Origin: Polyodon spathula
Lineage: Eukaryota > Chordata > Actinopteri > Acipenseriformes > Polyodontidae
Reading direction: 5' to 3'
Assembly: GCF_017654505.1 (NCBI RefSeq)
Contig: NC_054555.1
Span: forward strand, 9,058,335 to 9,122,334
DNA length: 64,000 bases
Shown: in pieces, positions 28,601 through 38,295 of the stretch
Layout: each line of letters begins with the position of its first letter
How positions within the stretch are numbered: position 1 is the stretch's first letter
Notes under the pieces: generated by a model
What the model was told of the DNA's origin: nothing
The model's database searches: none
The model's input: only the letters and a program-made list of their open reading frames with translations
Made by a program: the position numbers and the translations under genes

Positions 28601-30238
28601 ATTAATTTTTCACAACGCAAGAGTTTACTGTACAACAGGGCTACTCAACCCTGGTCCATGGGGGCTGCATCACTAAACCACAACTTTTGAAGCACTGTAG
28701 TATTGCACAAACAGCACATGGGCTTATTTTTAGTATACTGTTTTGTGTGGAAATCTCATGGTTTCTTTGTCAAGTATAAATGCCTGGGGGCTAAGACAGC
28801 TTAAAATCCTGCATTGAAGTACGATGCATTATCTTATGTATAGGTCCCTATGCCTGAGCACATCTGCCTGTACTGGAATATGTGACATTTTTCAATTATT
28901 TTTCACCAAGTTGGCAGCATTTTTATATGTAGTGTAAACTTTGCACATGGTGGAAATTGCTTTAAAATCTCAGCAACAACTATCTGTTTCAAGTTGACAT
29001 GTTTTGCTTTTTCTTTCACTGCACTGCTTCTGTTGTTGCCTCTGCAAATATGTTGCAGCAGTACTTTTTAAATGACAGTTTTTTGTTGGTTTTTTTTAAT
29101 GGAATTTCTTCAAAAAGAAAACACATGCCACCATGTGGCTATATATTGTATTGCAGTTTTGGGGTTTTTTTGTAAGGATGTTACGAAGAGACAGAAACAA
29201 ATAACCCAGTACTTCTCACACACCTGTTGAAATGTACTTGAATGCCCTTTTATCTGGTTTTGTATCTCTCACCGTGTTCTTCTTTCACTTCTAACCTCTG
29301 AGAGAAGGGGGTGCCCAGCTTGGTGCTTAGTGTCCTCCTGTGTTCTCTCAGCATCAGCTCTGTTTCTATCTCGCTGATTTCCACTCTCTTGCTTTTCATC
29401 CCGGATGAGCTCTCCTCGCTCTCTTCTGATGCTGCGGCTCTGGCCATCCTCTCCCTCTGTCGCGGGACTGTCAATGGGCATCTTGGGCATCTTTCTCAAA
29501 TAGCGTAGCCCCTCCAGAGTGACTTCCCCTTTCCTTTGTCAACAGAAGAGTGGTTTATTATCGCCATCTTTGGCCTGCTCAGTGTCCTTACTCTCTGCTA
29601 TATGATCATCAAAGCCACTTTTAGCTACTCTACAAATGTGTAAGTACTCACAGCATTTATTTTTTGTATTACATCAGCTGCAATTTTATACTTTTAATAA
29701 TAAAATAAAAACATGTAACTTTTTCACAGAAGTTTCATATCATTCAAATACTTTTGCACTTGTTTGAAAATAGGGCCTTGTGTCATTTTAAAGTGGGGTT
29801 TGTAGGCTTTGTAGAACTTGACTATATGTTTTAATACATTTAATAAAACCAACAAAAACCGAATGTTTTTGATCATTTATAATCCAAGTTTATACCAAAA
29901 GAAACTAAATCATGCAGCCTGTTTCAAAATGATTGTTTTAAAAAAAACATTTACACTAGTACTAAGAAAATATAATCACTGGCAATAAAACATAATTAAT
30001 CTTCATTGTATATCTTTCTGGGCCTGCATGTACACAAAGCGTGGTGCTTCCTGGAATCCAGTGTTTTATATTCATGTCATAAAATTAATACCAAAATGAA
30101 TTTGTTTTGAGGTAATTTGTGGATTGTCAAGTCAAGGTTTCAAACACTCTGGTTTCAAGTTTATATTCACTATCTTAGGATTGCTTCTTAACTCCATTCC
30201 TGGTTGTTAAAAGTCCAGGTTTTGATTTTAATCATGGC

Positions 30239-30274
<36 letters not shown>

Positions 30275-33147
30275 TTTATCTGTTTTTAAAACATAATTTT
30301 AATTTAATTTAAGCAGAATTTCAATTCAATTGTCAATTTTTGTTTTGTGTACACTGGGCAGTATAGAAATAGAGATTTAAGATACAAATGTAAGTTAAAA
30401 CAAATGGCCATCTGGAAGTGGAGTTGAAGAAGCAGTCAGTGGCTTTAAGGTCCTATTTCTCTCATACAGTTTTTTCCCATTTTTATTTTGCAGAGGCGAG
30501 TGGTGTTGAAGACTCCAGCATAGTGACTGAAACATAAACACTGGCAATTGAGCAAAAGCATTTTTTTTATTTTTTATATATTTTTACGCATTTGTAAAGG
30601 TAGTTTAATCATGTGTTTTATGTGCAATGCCTATATGCTTTAACTATTAAAGTAAAACAAAAAATAAATAAATCCACTTGTAAATGGTGTCCCTTTGTTC
30701 CAAAGAATATGAATGCCATCAGCTCATTGTGAATGGCCCTGTAGTGATGGCTTTCTGCATGAGGTATTAATTCTGTTATTAATTATAAGTTTTACATTAT
30801 GTGTATGCATGTCTTTTATAGATAGTTGTTTTAATTCATTGTTTAAATTGTGTGTGAATGTGTTTTTATCATCGTTTTAATGTGCTTACTAATTCAGTTG
30901 CTTTAATATGCTTTAATATTAGGTTTATATACATTATTGTGTAAGTTTCGAGTTCTTTCATTTCCCATCGGCAAAACCAGCTATATGCAGTTTTGCATAG
31001 CCTAACGTGACTCAAAGTCACAGATAGCTGTCTGAGCTAAATGCCAAAAGGCAGGAGATTAGCAGAGTTAGTTTGATAAGGGGCAGGGATACTGAAAGAC
31101 AAGATAGATGTGTGTACCTGCAAGGTACATCATGGTATGGAACCCCCACCTTTTGCCCTGCAGAGGGAATGTGCAATGATAGAGTGGAAGCCCCTATTAT
31201 TGGACACAAGTAAGACAAATGGGAGTGAAGTTAACACTTGTTTACAAAGGTATAAATACCCAGCATTGTAAAGTTTTGTCAGTCTTTTCATCTCTTTCGA
31301 ATTGACTCCATGGATATCTGTGCTTTCTGATACAAACGTATGCACTGAGCTGTACTGAGGCCTTGTCCGAAGTCATTTTAAATTTCGTGCTTATATGATT
31401 GTATTGGAGGTTTACCTTTCTTGTACATAAAGTGTTTTTGAATTAAAAAAAATTTGTTAGCTGAATTTTTTTCACTATAGCCCACACTTGAGTTTCCATC
31501 ATTGCTGATATACAGTCAGATGTTTTCAGTTTCTTATCACCATAGGAAGCTGTGGGATGATTTTTTGGGATTGTGAAAAGGTCTGCAGTATATTGGCAAC
31601 ACAGGCAGTGAAAAAGAAAGTTTTCCCATATAGTCCAGCATGTACTGCTCAAACCTGCCCAGGACAGACTGTCATCTGTCAAGGGTGAAAGAGCAGTTCT
31701 CATTCTCACACTGTGGGTGGGGAAGAAAAACAGGAAATTATTTCATCCAGTTCATGCTTCGGTGTTAAACTACCATAAATACACTCTGAACGTTTGGACA
31801 AATAGATTGAGTAGACCACGGCTGACCTATGGTGTCTCATTAAGCTCCACGATATGGCTTTCTTAATTCACAGATGAAGATGAGCTATTCAGTAGTTTTG
31901 GAAGGAGTCATTCAAAGTACAAAAACAAATGCTGTGTAAGTTTAATGAGCCCAAAAATGCTGAAGCGATCTAAGTCTAGTTCAACTTTTTTTTTTTTTTT
32001 TTTTTGGCCAATACAGCTCTGTCTGTCAAAAAGATTTGACAACTCTGGATTAGACATTCACAGTAATAAGAAATGTTCCCACTAGACTTAGATACATAAT
32101 TAAGCACGGTTTAAATTTAGATCCTTGGATATTAGTCCAGTAAACTTAAAAAATGGGTATCCAGATCATTTCTCGTACATGTTTTCATGTTTTGTGCCAC
32201 CTGTTAAGCACATTTATTATCTTGTGTCCATCGTCACGATTATTGAAATCAGGACCGCTTGTTCAAATCTGATTAACTTTTCATGAATATTGGTTTTAAT
32301 GTTATTTAACACACTGTGAGAGTTATAAATCGATAGTTTCTTGTACTCATTTTAAATATAATAAAACTGTGATTAGTTGTATTAGTATTACCAATATCAT
32401 AGACATTTGTCACTCAGAGATTTGGAGTCTAACTTCCTATTACTTTTATCAGATACAGATCTGCTGCCTGTAGCAGCTATTCTTAGTTGTATCGGATACA
32501 GATCTGGTGCCTGTAGCAGCTACTGCTTAATAAGCAATCACTGGAGGCTTCATTTGAGATATGGATGTGAGGTACTTGGGTTTCTACCCAAAATGATTTT
32601 TTAGAGACCACCAATTAAACATTCATATCCAACACAGTGGACATTCTTGGTTGTGATGACAGTAATACAAGGTCAGTTCATTGTTTTACTATTACAAAGA
32701 TATTTCCCAGTGTAGTTAAACTACAGTCTACCTATACTACTGCTGTGTGAATTTATTACAGTTTCGGGTGCATTAAGTCTATTACTAGCATCTGAGTGCC
32801 TGCTATGTTGAATTAGTGATAGGTGATTGAAAAACTGAACAAATAACACAAACATAGAATAGTGGTTAAAAACTTTAGATTAATGATTAAAGTTCCTCAA
32901 ATATATAGGGGGGGAAAAGTCCATTGTAATCATACACTGTATACAACACATATTCTGTAGCTGCAGGCAGATGGTCTTTGATACCAGTGTCACTGTGTTG
33001 TCATACACTCAACACTCTTCTCCCTGCTTCACCACAGGTGGTCATTTCTTCAGCCGCACCTCCCTGTCCCCTCGAAACTTGGTCTGTGAGATTGAGCTTC
33101 CAGACATCCAGCCTTCTGTGGACCTTTGCGACGATAATAAGTCCTGA
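2063..33147 (+). CDS. RNF130: RNF130 (Goliath-type E3 ubiquitin ligase), exons 2 to end, split gene
   Basis: Single-pass membrane E3 ligase of the PA-TM-RING family; family members ubiquitinate membrane cargo on endosomes. Visible coding exons are 2063-2251, 8592 onward (decayed), 15262-15333, 19677-19759, 25368-25464, 25908-26112, 29546-29639 and 30494-30509, with an alternative last exon at 33038-33147. The PA half-domain, the RING-H2 motif (CAVC, then CKHVFH, then CPMC) and the conserved tail segments match my recollection of human RNF130 nearly residue for residue. TBC1D9B and SQSTM1 downstream repeat the human 5q35.3 order, which favours RNF130 over RNF150 or RNF128. Exon 1 with the signal peptide lies left of the window. 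All exon phases join except around exon 3, where the transmembrane-coding part was not found, so this copy may be non-functional or make only truncated products. Confidence 0.9.
2557..2704. mobile_element. 148-bp foldback hairpin element
   Basis: The whole segment is an imperfect palindrome. The left arm begins GCATGGGGTAGTG and the right arm ends CACTACCCCATGC. The inner arms GGTGGGATGCT and AGCATCCCACC also pair, around a CTTCG loop near 2632. This is a foldback or MITE-like element, with no coding capacity. No clear target-site duplication was seen. Confidence 0.75.
4148..4345. mobile_element. Tc1/mariner-like terminal repeat remnant
   Basis: ACAGTTGTAGTCAAAAGTTT near 4148 and AAAAGTATTCATACCCTTTG near 4245 resemble the outer and inner terminal repeats of fish Tc1-like elements. 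No transposase and no matching opposite end were found, so this is a fragment at best. Confidence 0.4.
4905..5382 (-). repeat. Full-length tRNA-derived SINE, acipenseriform-like
   Basis: On the minus strand the element starts GGGCTCCTGAGTGGCGCATC (box A region). A box B region follows (GGTTCAAGTCC), then a long GC-rich body. Near-matching direct repeats ATGAGGTATTA (4894-4904) and ATGAGGCATTT (5383-5393) flank it as a target-site duplication. GC content is far above the flanking intron. From memory this SINE type is abundant in sturgeon and paddlefish, which is a taxonomic clue and not proof. Confidence 0.75.
7433..7637. repeat. Dispersed LTR-like repeat, copy A
   Basis: This segment matches 41181-41417 through shared blocks such as GAGCTCCCCTA, TTAATGCTTGTGACA, GGAGATCGAGAC and TCACGTGACTCTACCAGC, with indels between them. 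No open reading frame of a retroelement is attached. TGTGACA near the middle resembles an LTR start, so a solo LTR fragment is possible. Confidence 0.6.
8592..8644 (+). pseudogene. RNF130: RNF130 exon 3, decayed remnant
   Basis: After a TTGCAG acceptor and in the phase left by exon 2, the sequence encodes [11 protein letters not shown], matching the first residues of human exon 3 (GTGDIIAVMIT). The match then breaks off. The frame reaches TAG at 8642-8644, and the following GAATAGCAGGGTAA vaguely echoes the expected ELRGK codons. In human the same exon continues through the transmembrane helix, and no such coding sequence was found up to 15261. Skipping the exon would join exon 2 to exon 4 out of frame and reach a TAA within eight codons. 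Either this copy is a pseudogene, or it encodes a secreted fragment, or the assembly is wrong here. Confidence 0.7.
9558..9625. repeat. GATA tetranucleotide microsatellite
   Basis: Uninterrupted GATA units followed by TACATAGA variants, directly beside the left end of the Tc1-like transposon. Confidence 0.95.
9636..11020 (+). mobile_element. Tc1/mariner-type transposon, degenerate
   Basis: Inverted termini CAGTGGTTTGCAGAAGTATT on the left and TTCTGCAAACCACTA on the right bound about 1.4 kb, with TA dinucleotides at both edges as expected for Tc1 insertions. The interior holds a broken transposase, and an AT microsatellite abuts the right end. Confidence 0.88.
9970..10850 (+). pseudogene. Tc1-like transposase pseudogene
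   Basis: The open frame 9970-10407 encodes 145 residues of the paired helix-turn-helix DNA-binding half, including [11 protein letters not shown]. The frame then breaks near 10407. The DDE region continues in other frames, with WSDEAK after the break and [11 protein letters not shown] downstream, where the usual acidic residue after PI is lysine. Frameshift, internal deletion and loss of the last catalytic position leave it inactive. Confidence 0.85.
11021..11086. repeat. AT dinucleotide microsatellite
   Basis: About 33 TA units, beginning at the transposon right end. Confidence 0.97.
13018..13180. mobile_element. Possible MITE with GGATGGAAA-type ends
   Basis: TGGATTTCCATCCAA at the left faces TTTGGATGGAAA and CTGATGGAAACAG to the right, an inverted arrangement common in small fish DNA transposons. 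Boundaries and target duplication are uncertain. Confidence 0.35.
15262..15333 (+). CDS. RNF130: RNF130 exon 4 (juxtamembrane)
   Basis: A T-rich tract and TTTCAG precede 72 bases that encode [20 protein letters not shown] plus KGDK, before a GTAAGG donor. This basic cytoplasmic segment between the membrane helix and the RING matches human RNF130 with few changes. The exon starts and ends on codon boundaries. Confidence 0.93.
15334..19676. other. RNF130 intron 4
   Basis: Non-coding AT-rich intron, with a GTTTT repeat near 16817-16848 and a SINE-like block at 18364-18640. No exon was recognised. Confidence 0.7.
18364..18640 (+). repeat. Possible tRNA-derived SINE
   Basis: TGTGTGGCTCAGCGGGTTAC fits a Pol III box A, and GGGCTCAAACTGC some 40 bases later is a weak box B. 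The following 200 bases are richer in GC than the flanks. No second copy in the window supports the call. Confidence 0.45.
19677..19759 (+). CDS. RNF130: RNF130 exon 5 (RING-H2, first half)
   Basis: The acceptor TTTTTCAG leads into [20 protein letters not shown] and VVRILPCK, closed by donor GTAAGT. It carries the first two zinc-binding cysteines (CAVC) and the third (PCK). The lysine codon is split with exon 6. Confidence 0.95.
20869..21335 (-). mobile_element. hAT-like transposon 5' fragment (minus strand)
   Basis: On the minus strand it starts CTAGTGATGCAACAATTCAT, typical of hAT-superfamily ends. It then runs through an AT-rich leader to an open frame beginning [11 protein letters not shown] and lasting 102 codons with no recognisable catalytic domain. 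A related leader lies at 22160-22320. Confidence 0.5.
22160..22320 (-). mobile_element. Second hAT-like leader fragment
   Basis: It shares AGATTCTGACATTTCTCATC, the AACAGCTTTAG block and the GATTAATCAAATAGTTGAG stretch with 21161-21270 on the same strand, so both are fragments of one repeat family. Confidence 0.45.
24520..25110. repeat. GC-rich LTR-like block
   Basis: A sharply bounded block, starting about TGTCAGGATTTGAGTGG and ending near GATGCACACATA, with clearly higher GC than the intron. A minus-strand open frame of 113 codons (24763-25104) resembles nothing I know. A solo LTR is the simplest reading, but no partner copy or target duplication was established. Confidence 0.3.
25368..25464 (+). 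CDS. RNF130: RNF130 exon 6 (RING-H2, second half)
   Basis: The acceptor CCTCAG leads into [20 protein letters not shown] and [12 protein letters not shown], with donor GTGAGC. It supplies the two histidines and the last three cysteines of the C3H2C3 RING-H2, and the E2-contacting tryptophan in DPW. With exon 5 the set of eight zinc ligands is complete. Confidence 0.96.
25465..25907. other. RNF130 intron 6 with TTA microsatellite
   Basis: Short intron. A TTA trinucleotide array runs 25637-25697, and a GTT array makes part of the polypyrimidine tract before the next exon. Confidence 0.85.
25908..26112 (+). CDS. RNF130: RNF130 exon 7 (cytoplasmic tail)
   Basis: This 205-base exon encodes [15 protein letters not shown], a serine-rich stretch, LEPLRQSG and [14 protein letters not shown], all with clear counterparts in human RNF130. 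It ends one base into a codon with donor GTAAGA. That phase fits both the exon at 29546 and the exon at 33038. Confidence 0.94.
26113..29545. other. RNF130 intron 7
   Basis: Mostly AT-rich and non-coding. The last 300 bases (29250-29535) form a GC-rich block with open frames on the minus strand, annotated separately. Confidence 0.7.
29250..29535 (-). other. Unexplained GC-rich, coding-like block on the minus strand
   Basis: Two overlapping minus-strand frames stay open through most of the block: 29250-29474 (74 residues) and 29269-29499 (76 residues). Both are rich in Arg, Glu and Ser. Composition differs from the surrounding intron, and AACACGGTGAGAG at the minus-strand 3' side looks like a splice donor. 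I do not recognise either peptide. A retrocopy fragment, a repeat or an unknown antisense exon are all possible. Confidence 0.3.
29546..29639 (+). CDS. RNF130: RNF130 exon 8 (C-terminal hydrophobic segment)
   Basis: The acceptor CAACAG completes the split lysine codon and gives [20 protein letters not shown], then [12 protein letters not shown], with donor GTAAGT. Human isoform 1 has a near-identical segment. The hydrophobic run could be membrane-associated. Confidence 0.92.
29640..30493. other. RNF130 intron 8
   Basis: AT-rich and non-coding, with a 28-base poly(A) run at 30243-30270. Confidence 0.8.
30494..30509 (+). CDS. RNF130: RNF130 exon 9a, terminal coding part
   Basis: TTTGCAG precedes 16 coding bases. 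They complete a valine codon and add GEWC before TGA at 30507-30509. Human ends NEVEWF, so length and the EW pair agree. The 3'UTR follows. Confidence 0.75.
30646..30668 (+). terminator. Candidate poly(A) signals of the short RNF130 isoform
   Basis: ATTAAA (30646-30651) and AATAAA (30663-30668) lie about 140-160 bases after the exon 9a stop. A GT/T-rich stretch follows near 30687-30700, as expected downstream of a cleavage site. Confidence 0.5.
31018..31440 (+). repeat. Possible solo LTR
   Basis: A compact block with a TATA-like motif (GGTATAAATACCC near 31249), a short downstream leader and an A-rich end near 31441. That order of signals is LTR-like. There is no second copy, primer site or coding sequence, so it is a weak call. 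Confidence 0.25.
33038..33147 (+). CDS. RNF130: RNF130 exon 9b, alternative C-terminal exon
   Basis: A pyrimidine-rich tract and CACCACAG precede 110 bases. In the phase left by exon 7 they encode [20 protein letters not shown] and [16 protein letters not shown], then stop at TGA 33145-33147. The codon bias is coding-like and GC is above the flanks. Splicing exon 7 directly to 33038 keeps the frame, whereas splicing from exon 8 does not. It would replace the hydrophobic C-terminus with an acidic soluble tail. I infer an alternative isoform; no transcript evidence is available here. Confidence 0.7.
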
Positions 33148-35140
33148 GATTACCTCCTGTCTGCCTCTCTGGCTTTCCCCTCTCGGATGCACAACGAAAA
33201 AATGAGAAGACATACAGCACAACGACAAACTATGGGAATACAATCCCCACGCTGTGAGGCATACCTATAAAATCTATTCTTACAGAATGTGCCCTAACAA
33301 TCCTGAAGAAGAAGGTTTCCTTTTAGAGTGTTGTTTTGTTTCCGTGTACATGTACATACTTGATTTATTTTTAATTGAATGTTATTTTTCATTATTATTA
33401 CTATTTGTGTTGAATGAATGACTGGATGGTTTTTGCTTTTGTTCGAGTGTGCTTTACCGACTTTTATTTTTTAAGCAGAAAATTGTAATGAGAGGCAAAC
33501 GTTTGACCAAATCAATCCTCTTTCCGAAATTTGACTGATTTACCTAATAACCCTGTGTTTGAGTGGATTTAAATCAGATACCCAGTGTCAGACTGCAACT
33601 GATACATCTCCATACACAACTTGCTTCCTGTTCACTCTGTCTTGTTGTTTTTCATCCTTACCTGAAACCTGAAAGCTCTTTAATGCTCTCTCTGCAGTGT
33701 TGTTCAGGTTGCCTCTTAAATTTGCTGTGTGAGAGACCATCTATAAAAGACAGGGAGTTACAGGTAGTTGTTAGGTTGTTGGAGGGAAGGTCTCAGAAAC
33801 TAAAAGGTTTTTCAAGATTTAATGTCATTGTGTTGTACCTGACAGGGCTCAACCTGACAAAACATTATTTTGTGAAAGCAACATAGCTTAAGTGTCCCAA
33901 GACACCACAAGCAGCTAAAGGGTTATGGTAAGGGTACAGACTGATATTGTAATTTCCCAGTTATTTTGTATTTTATTACTGTTTTTCAAAGATCAGTCCT
34001 CCCCTCTCCCTAGTCAACTGACGTCCTCTGCTGTTTTGAATGGATGTGGATTTCATTGAGATGTCACAACAACAATGGGGGGAGGGTTGAGTTATTGAAC
34101 ACCTGATTAAACTCCATACAATAGGACTGCTATTGCTTCATCTGTAGTTTAAAAGTATGGAGAGTCTGAAGAAGAAACACATTTGGAATTTTAAATGCCC
34201 TCTCTTTGTTTGTTGCCAGTGCAAACACAATTGTATAAATGATGCTGCAAAAAACATCATTAAACTAGAGATATTAATCACAACGCATATACCAAATCAG
34301 TATATAATTTATAATTGATATGACTTACCCATTAAACGTGAATGGCTCTCTGCTGGAAGCAGCTGCTGCTCAGGGACAGTCTCAGGTTCAGAGCAGTAGT
34401 TCACAAAGCCATATATACCTCACTGCCTGGGTAGCATGCAAAGGCTGGGCCATTTATTTGAAAGAAACTGGAGCTGGCAAATGTTGGGATCAAAAGCAAA
34501 ACTACCTGTCCCCTAAACGAGATAGGATTCTACTGTAACAACATCGAGGAAAAGCTCAATATGGCAGCTTCTGAGTACAATGCAGTATTATGAATTCACA
34601 GTTGACGAAGGCAGTGACAAAGCCTGGTAAGTTAATTTGTGGTTGAGACACTAGCAGCTGCAGTATTTTTTCATAAAAAAATGGTTTGCGGGACACAGGG
34701 TTGATTAACCCACATTCCATCCTGCCAGATTTAGGGGTTACAGCTTTATAACCACAAATGTTATTTCTTATTTCATATTTTACTCATTTTAGTAGTTACT
34801 TAGACCAAGTTAAGTGTTTCGAATGCTTATTTGGTAGCAGCAGAGTAATGCAAAGATGCTTATAAAATACATTTCTTTTCAAATAAACATATCCACAGGA
34901 TGTAAAGGTTTTGTTTTGTGCAAAAAGTCTCTTTCCAAATGAGTTTATTTTGAACTTGACTGCTCTCTACCGCTATCACTTCTACAAACGTTCCACAGCA
35001 CCCAAGGCCATGCAGATATGCACAATCGAGTTGGCACTGTTTTGTTGTTTAAAATAACCTGATACTTTTTTCATGTAATGGCCACTTGTTATTTTGTGCT
35101 TGAGGCTTTTGGTTCAATGTCTGTGTTTCACTGTGTGCCT

Positions 35141-35178
<38 letters not shown>

Positions 35179-36925
35179 ATGTTTTGCAATATACAAACTA
35201 GAGATTAAACTTTTCAAAAACAAGGAGAGTGGCATTGTGTTGCACTGCATTATTTAAACATGTGGTATGTTTGTGAAACATGTAGCCATAACTTATTTTT
35301 ATGTATGTGTAGTCATTGTGTTTGTATGTAGGATAGGTTTGTATTTAGGTATATACAATAAATACAGTACTTAATTCGTATTAGATCCACTCGTACTGTA
35401 TGTTATCTGAGCTTTTATACACAAACACACGCTGTTTACTTTCTTAAAATGCAGAAGACAAAACTCACAATGCGAATGTTTTTCTGTGTTAAAACGTTCA
35501 ATACTGCATAACAAGCGTAATTCAAAAAGTGCAAGTTGTAGATTGAACAGACATTTTGATTGACAAGTGATTCGAACAAAAGGAAACCCTGACAAATGGG
35601 TCTGGGGGTGTGAAAACAATCGACCACCATGTGGCGGTATGTGTAAAGTTGCATTCCCTTTCAGTGAGGCAACAATTGTAACATTTAGAATAGAAGGTTA
35701 ATGTAGGAGGATGTAGGAAGATGTTTTTACCTTGATTTTTGCCTATCCTTAAAAGGAGCTGGAGAACTACAGTACGGTACATGTTACTTCTTTTAGGGTT
35801 CTGTACAGAATAATTTTCCACATACCAGTATGTAATGATTTCCAAATTACTGTAACTTGCTTCTTTCATTCTGAAAGAGACCTTTTAAGCCCTCTCAGTC
35901 TTACTCTTCTGATCAGTTTATTTCAACTCCCTTTGCTTTTTTCCAAAGCCAATAAGCTAAAGCTTAAATCTGTAATGCTACCTGCAACCTTTGTAAAAAG
36001 AATGTTAAATACCAATATACATTTAAACTTTTCGTGTACATGTTGAATATGTGTTGAAGGGGGACAGTGATAGTCATTACTGTTTGTAGCGGTCAGGGGG
36101 CGGTTCTGGTGACAATAATAAAAGCAGTGTTTTTCCATAGTTTTCCATTAAGTTAATCAACTGTCTTTATAAGAGGGGGATATTCAAACGATTATAAATC
36201 TACATCCTGTAACATGGTGTAATGTATGGTTTACACAATTGTGTTTGTGATAGGGTTGTCATTTTTTTAAATAAATTTTCAGAGGGGGTCCAAGTTCTGT
36301 ACTGTATGTCCACTTTCCCCTGAGTTTTAGTCCCCTTTGTCAATTACAGGGGTCTGAACTCCACTGAGTTGTAGCAAACACTGCTGGATGAATGATGCAG
36401 CTGCCTCTATAGCAGCAGGTATAGCTGCCTCTGTCTCACAATGGCTGCTGCCCTAGTCCAGCAGTGTGTCCTGCAATTTACTCTGTGCTGCATTGTGGTT
36501 TTCCTTCCTGTGGGTGGTGCCACACCTCCTCCAAACCAGCACAAATGTTTGAATCCAGTGACCGGCATCATTCTTACCATTAATCAAAGTGACCAGCACT
36601 AAGAGGTTTAACTATTTACATTTCCAACTGTGAAGGGAGGTGATTGAGTTAAGCACTATAAGAGACACGGTAAGGTAACACACTCTCTACCCCACTGTAT
36701 GAAAGTTGTATTGACAATCAAAGCAAAAACCAATGTAAAAATTGCAGTATACAATAGCAAACAACGACAACTATGTACACCAAACGTTTTGATAAGTGTA
36801 CAGTAAACTGTTGTAATTAAGTGTTATCTGCCAATATTATATTAATATTAGTGTATTCCTACAAGGTAGCATTTACTTATGTAATATATTTCAAATAAAA
36901 GTTCATTGAGGCAACTCTTGGAGCT

Positions 36926-36927
<2 letters not shown>

Positions 36928-36980
<53 letters not shown>
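36928..36980. repeat. GT dinucleotide microsatellite
   Basis: About 26 uninterrupted TG units. Confidence 0.97.
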
Positions 36981-36983
<3 letters not shown>

Positions 36984-37806
36984 TAAAGTGCTCCCCACAT
37001 ACTCTCAACTGGTTTAAATTCTGATGCTTATCAACAGACAGCAAAACAGCAACAGGAAGAAAGAGGCCTGCACTTACAGCTTTATATTCTTTTCCCATTG
37101 ATTGTATTATCCATATCATACATCATGCATGTTGTACCTACTTCACTTATGCATAACCATCTGAGTTGCTAGCATTGTATGTTCAGCAACATTAGGTTTT
37201 TCTTTCACCAGATTAAAGTCCCAATTTCATATTTGTTTAAAGTTCTAGGTGTGGCCCTAAGGATCCATTCTCCTCATTTGCTTGGGGCAGTATTTAATGA
37301 CACAGACTCTCTAAGTCAAGCAGGCAGACAAACGGACAACTCTTAATTATTGAGTAATTATAAAACATGACCAGAAACAACTGCAGCAAAAACTGCAATA
37401 AAGAAAGAGATTGCACATTGGGCCTATGAAAATAACAACTACTACAGGTGCATGATTATCGTATTGTTTCTTTCCTATTACAGTACTGTTTGATTACCCC
37501 CCACTTCACTCATTTCTAATTACGCGATTGAGGAAGCACTGACCCCTATATGTTGCAGTACTGTTTACTCCAGGTTGTCAATTTTTTCTCCCTTTTCCTA
37601 GTTCATTCTGCTTTAAGGAAGGACCTTAACTTGACGTCAATAAATATATAGTGCGATAGTTCAAGTAACCTCAGAATTGACTGATACATATATCTAGCGC
37701 TACTCGTTCATTTGATGACGGACATACAGCTTGAAAAGTCGCTTTCTTTTTCAGTTTGGCAGATTTGTCTGACAAACTAATTTACAACAGCTGCGACGTC
37801 AGGGTC

Positions 37807-37807
<1 letters not shown>

Positions 37808-37893
<86 letters not shown>
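37808..37893. repeat. AT dinucleotide microsatellite with central interruption
   Basis: Long TA array broken by TCTATATAATA near 37856, about 400 bases upstream of the TBC1D9B promoter. Confidence 0.95.
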
Positions 37894-37898
<5 letters not shown>

Positions 37899-38295
37899 TA
37901 CGGTATGCCAAAAAATCAACAATTTTTAGTTGTTTATTTATTTTTCCATCTCCAAATATATACATGACACAATAATAAATTACAATCGATAACAATAATA
38001 ATTATACCATTGTTTTATCTGTTTTTTTTTGTTTGTTTTGTTGTTTTTTTTAATACACACGCTTACATATACATTACCACACAGATGTTACACCTTCATA
38101 TTTCATATTTCATTAAGTTAATGTGAACAACCTACAAAATGCACGTATTCTAAATTTCTGTTTAAGATACTGTAAGTATATTTACAGTGCAATATGCATA
38201 TCCAATTACGGCAAGATATGTATGTTTCTTTCCTCCAGAAATGCACAGTTCAAGGAGTTTTCATTGTAAACTGCACCCTTACCCTTACTTGTCTA

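Larger units (their letters stand above)
30510..33037. other. RNF130 3'UTR (exon 9a) and sequence before exon 9b
   Basis: The proximal part is probable 3'UTR to about 30690. The rest is non-coding, including an LTR-like block at 31018-31440 and a poly(T) run near 31987-32005. Confidence 0.6.
33148..38280. other. Intergenic region: RNF130 3'UTR (exon 9b) then spacer
   Basis: The first 2 kb is probably the 3'UTR of the exon 9b isoform; AATAAA at 35357-35362 is a candidate signal. The remainder is AT-rich spacer with CT (35146-35173), GT (36928-36980) and AT (37808-37893) microsatellites. Open frames here lack any recognisable similarity. Confidence 0.55.

Noticed and set aside
2063..30509. Assignment as RNF150 or RNF128
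   Set aside because: The tail segments ([31 protein letters not shown]) match RNF130, and synteny agrees.
33563..33886. 107-residue open frame downstream of RNF130 exon 9b
   Set aside because: No similarity, composition like the flanks, and it lies in the probable 3'UTR.
35371..35869. Overlapping minus-strand open frames in the intergenic region
   Set aside because: No conserved motif, no splice context, low-complexity AT-rich codons; chance frames.
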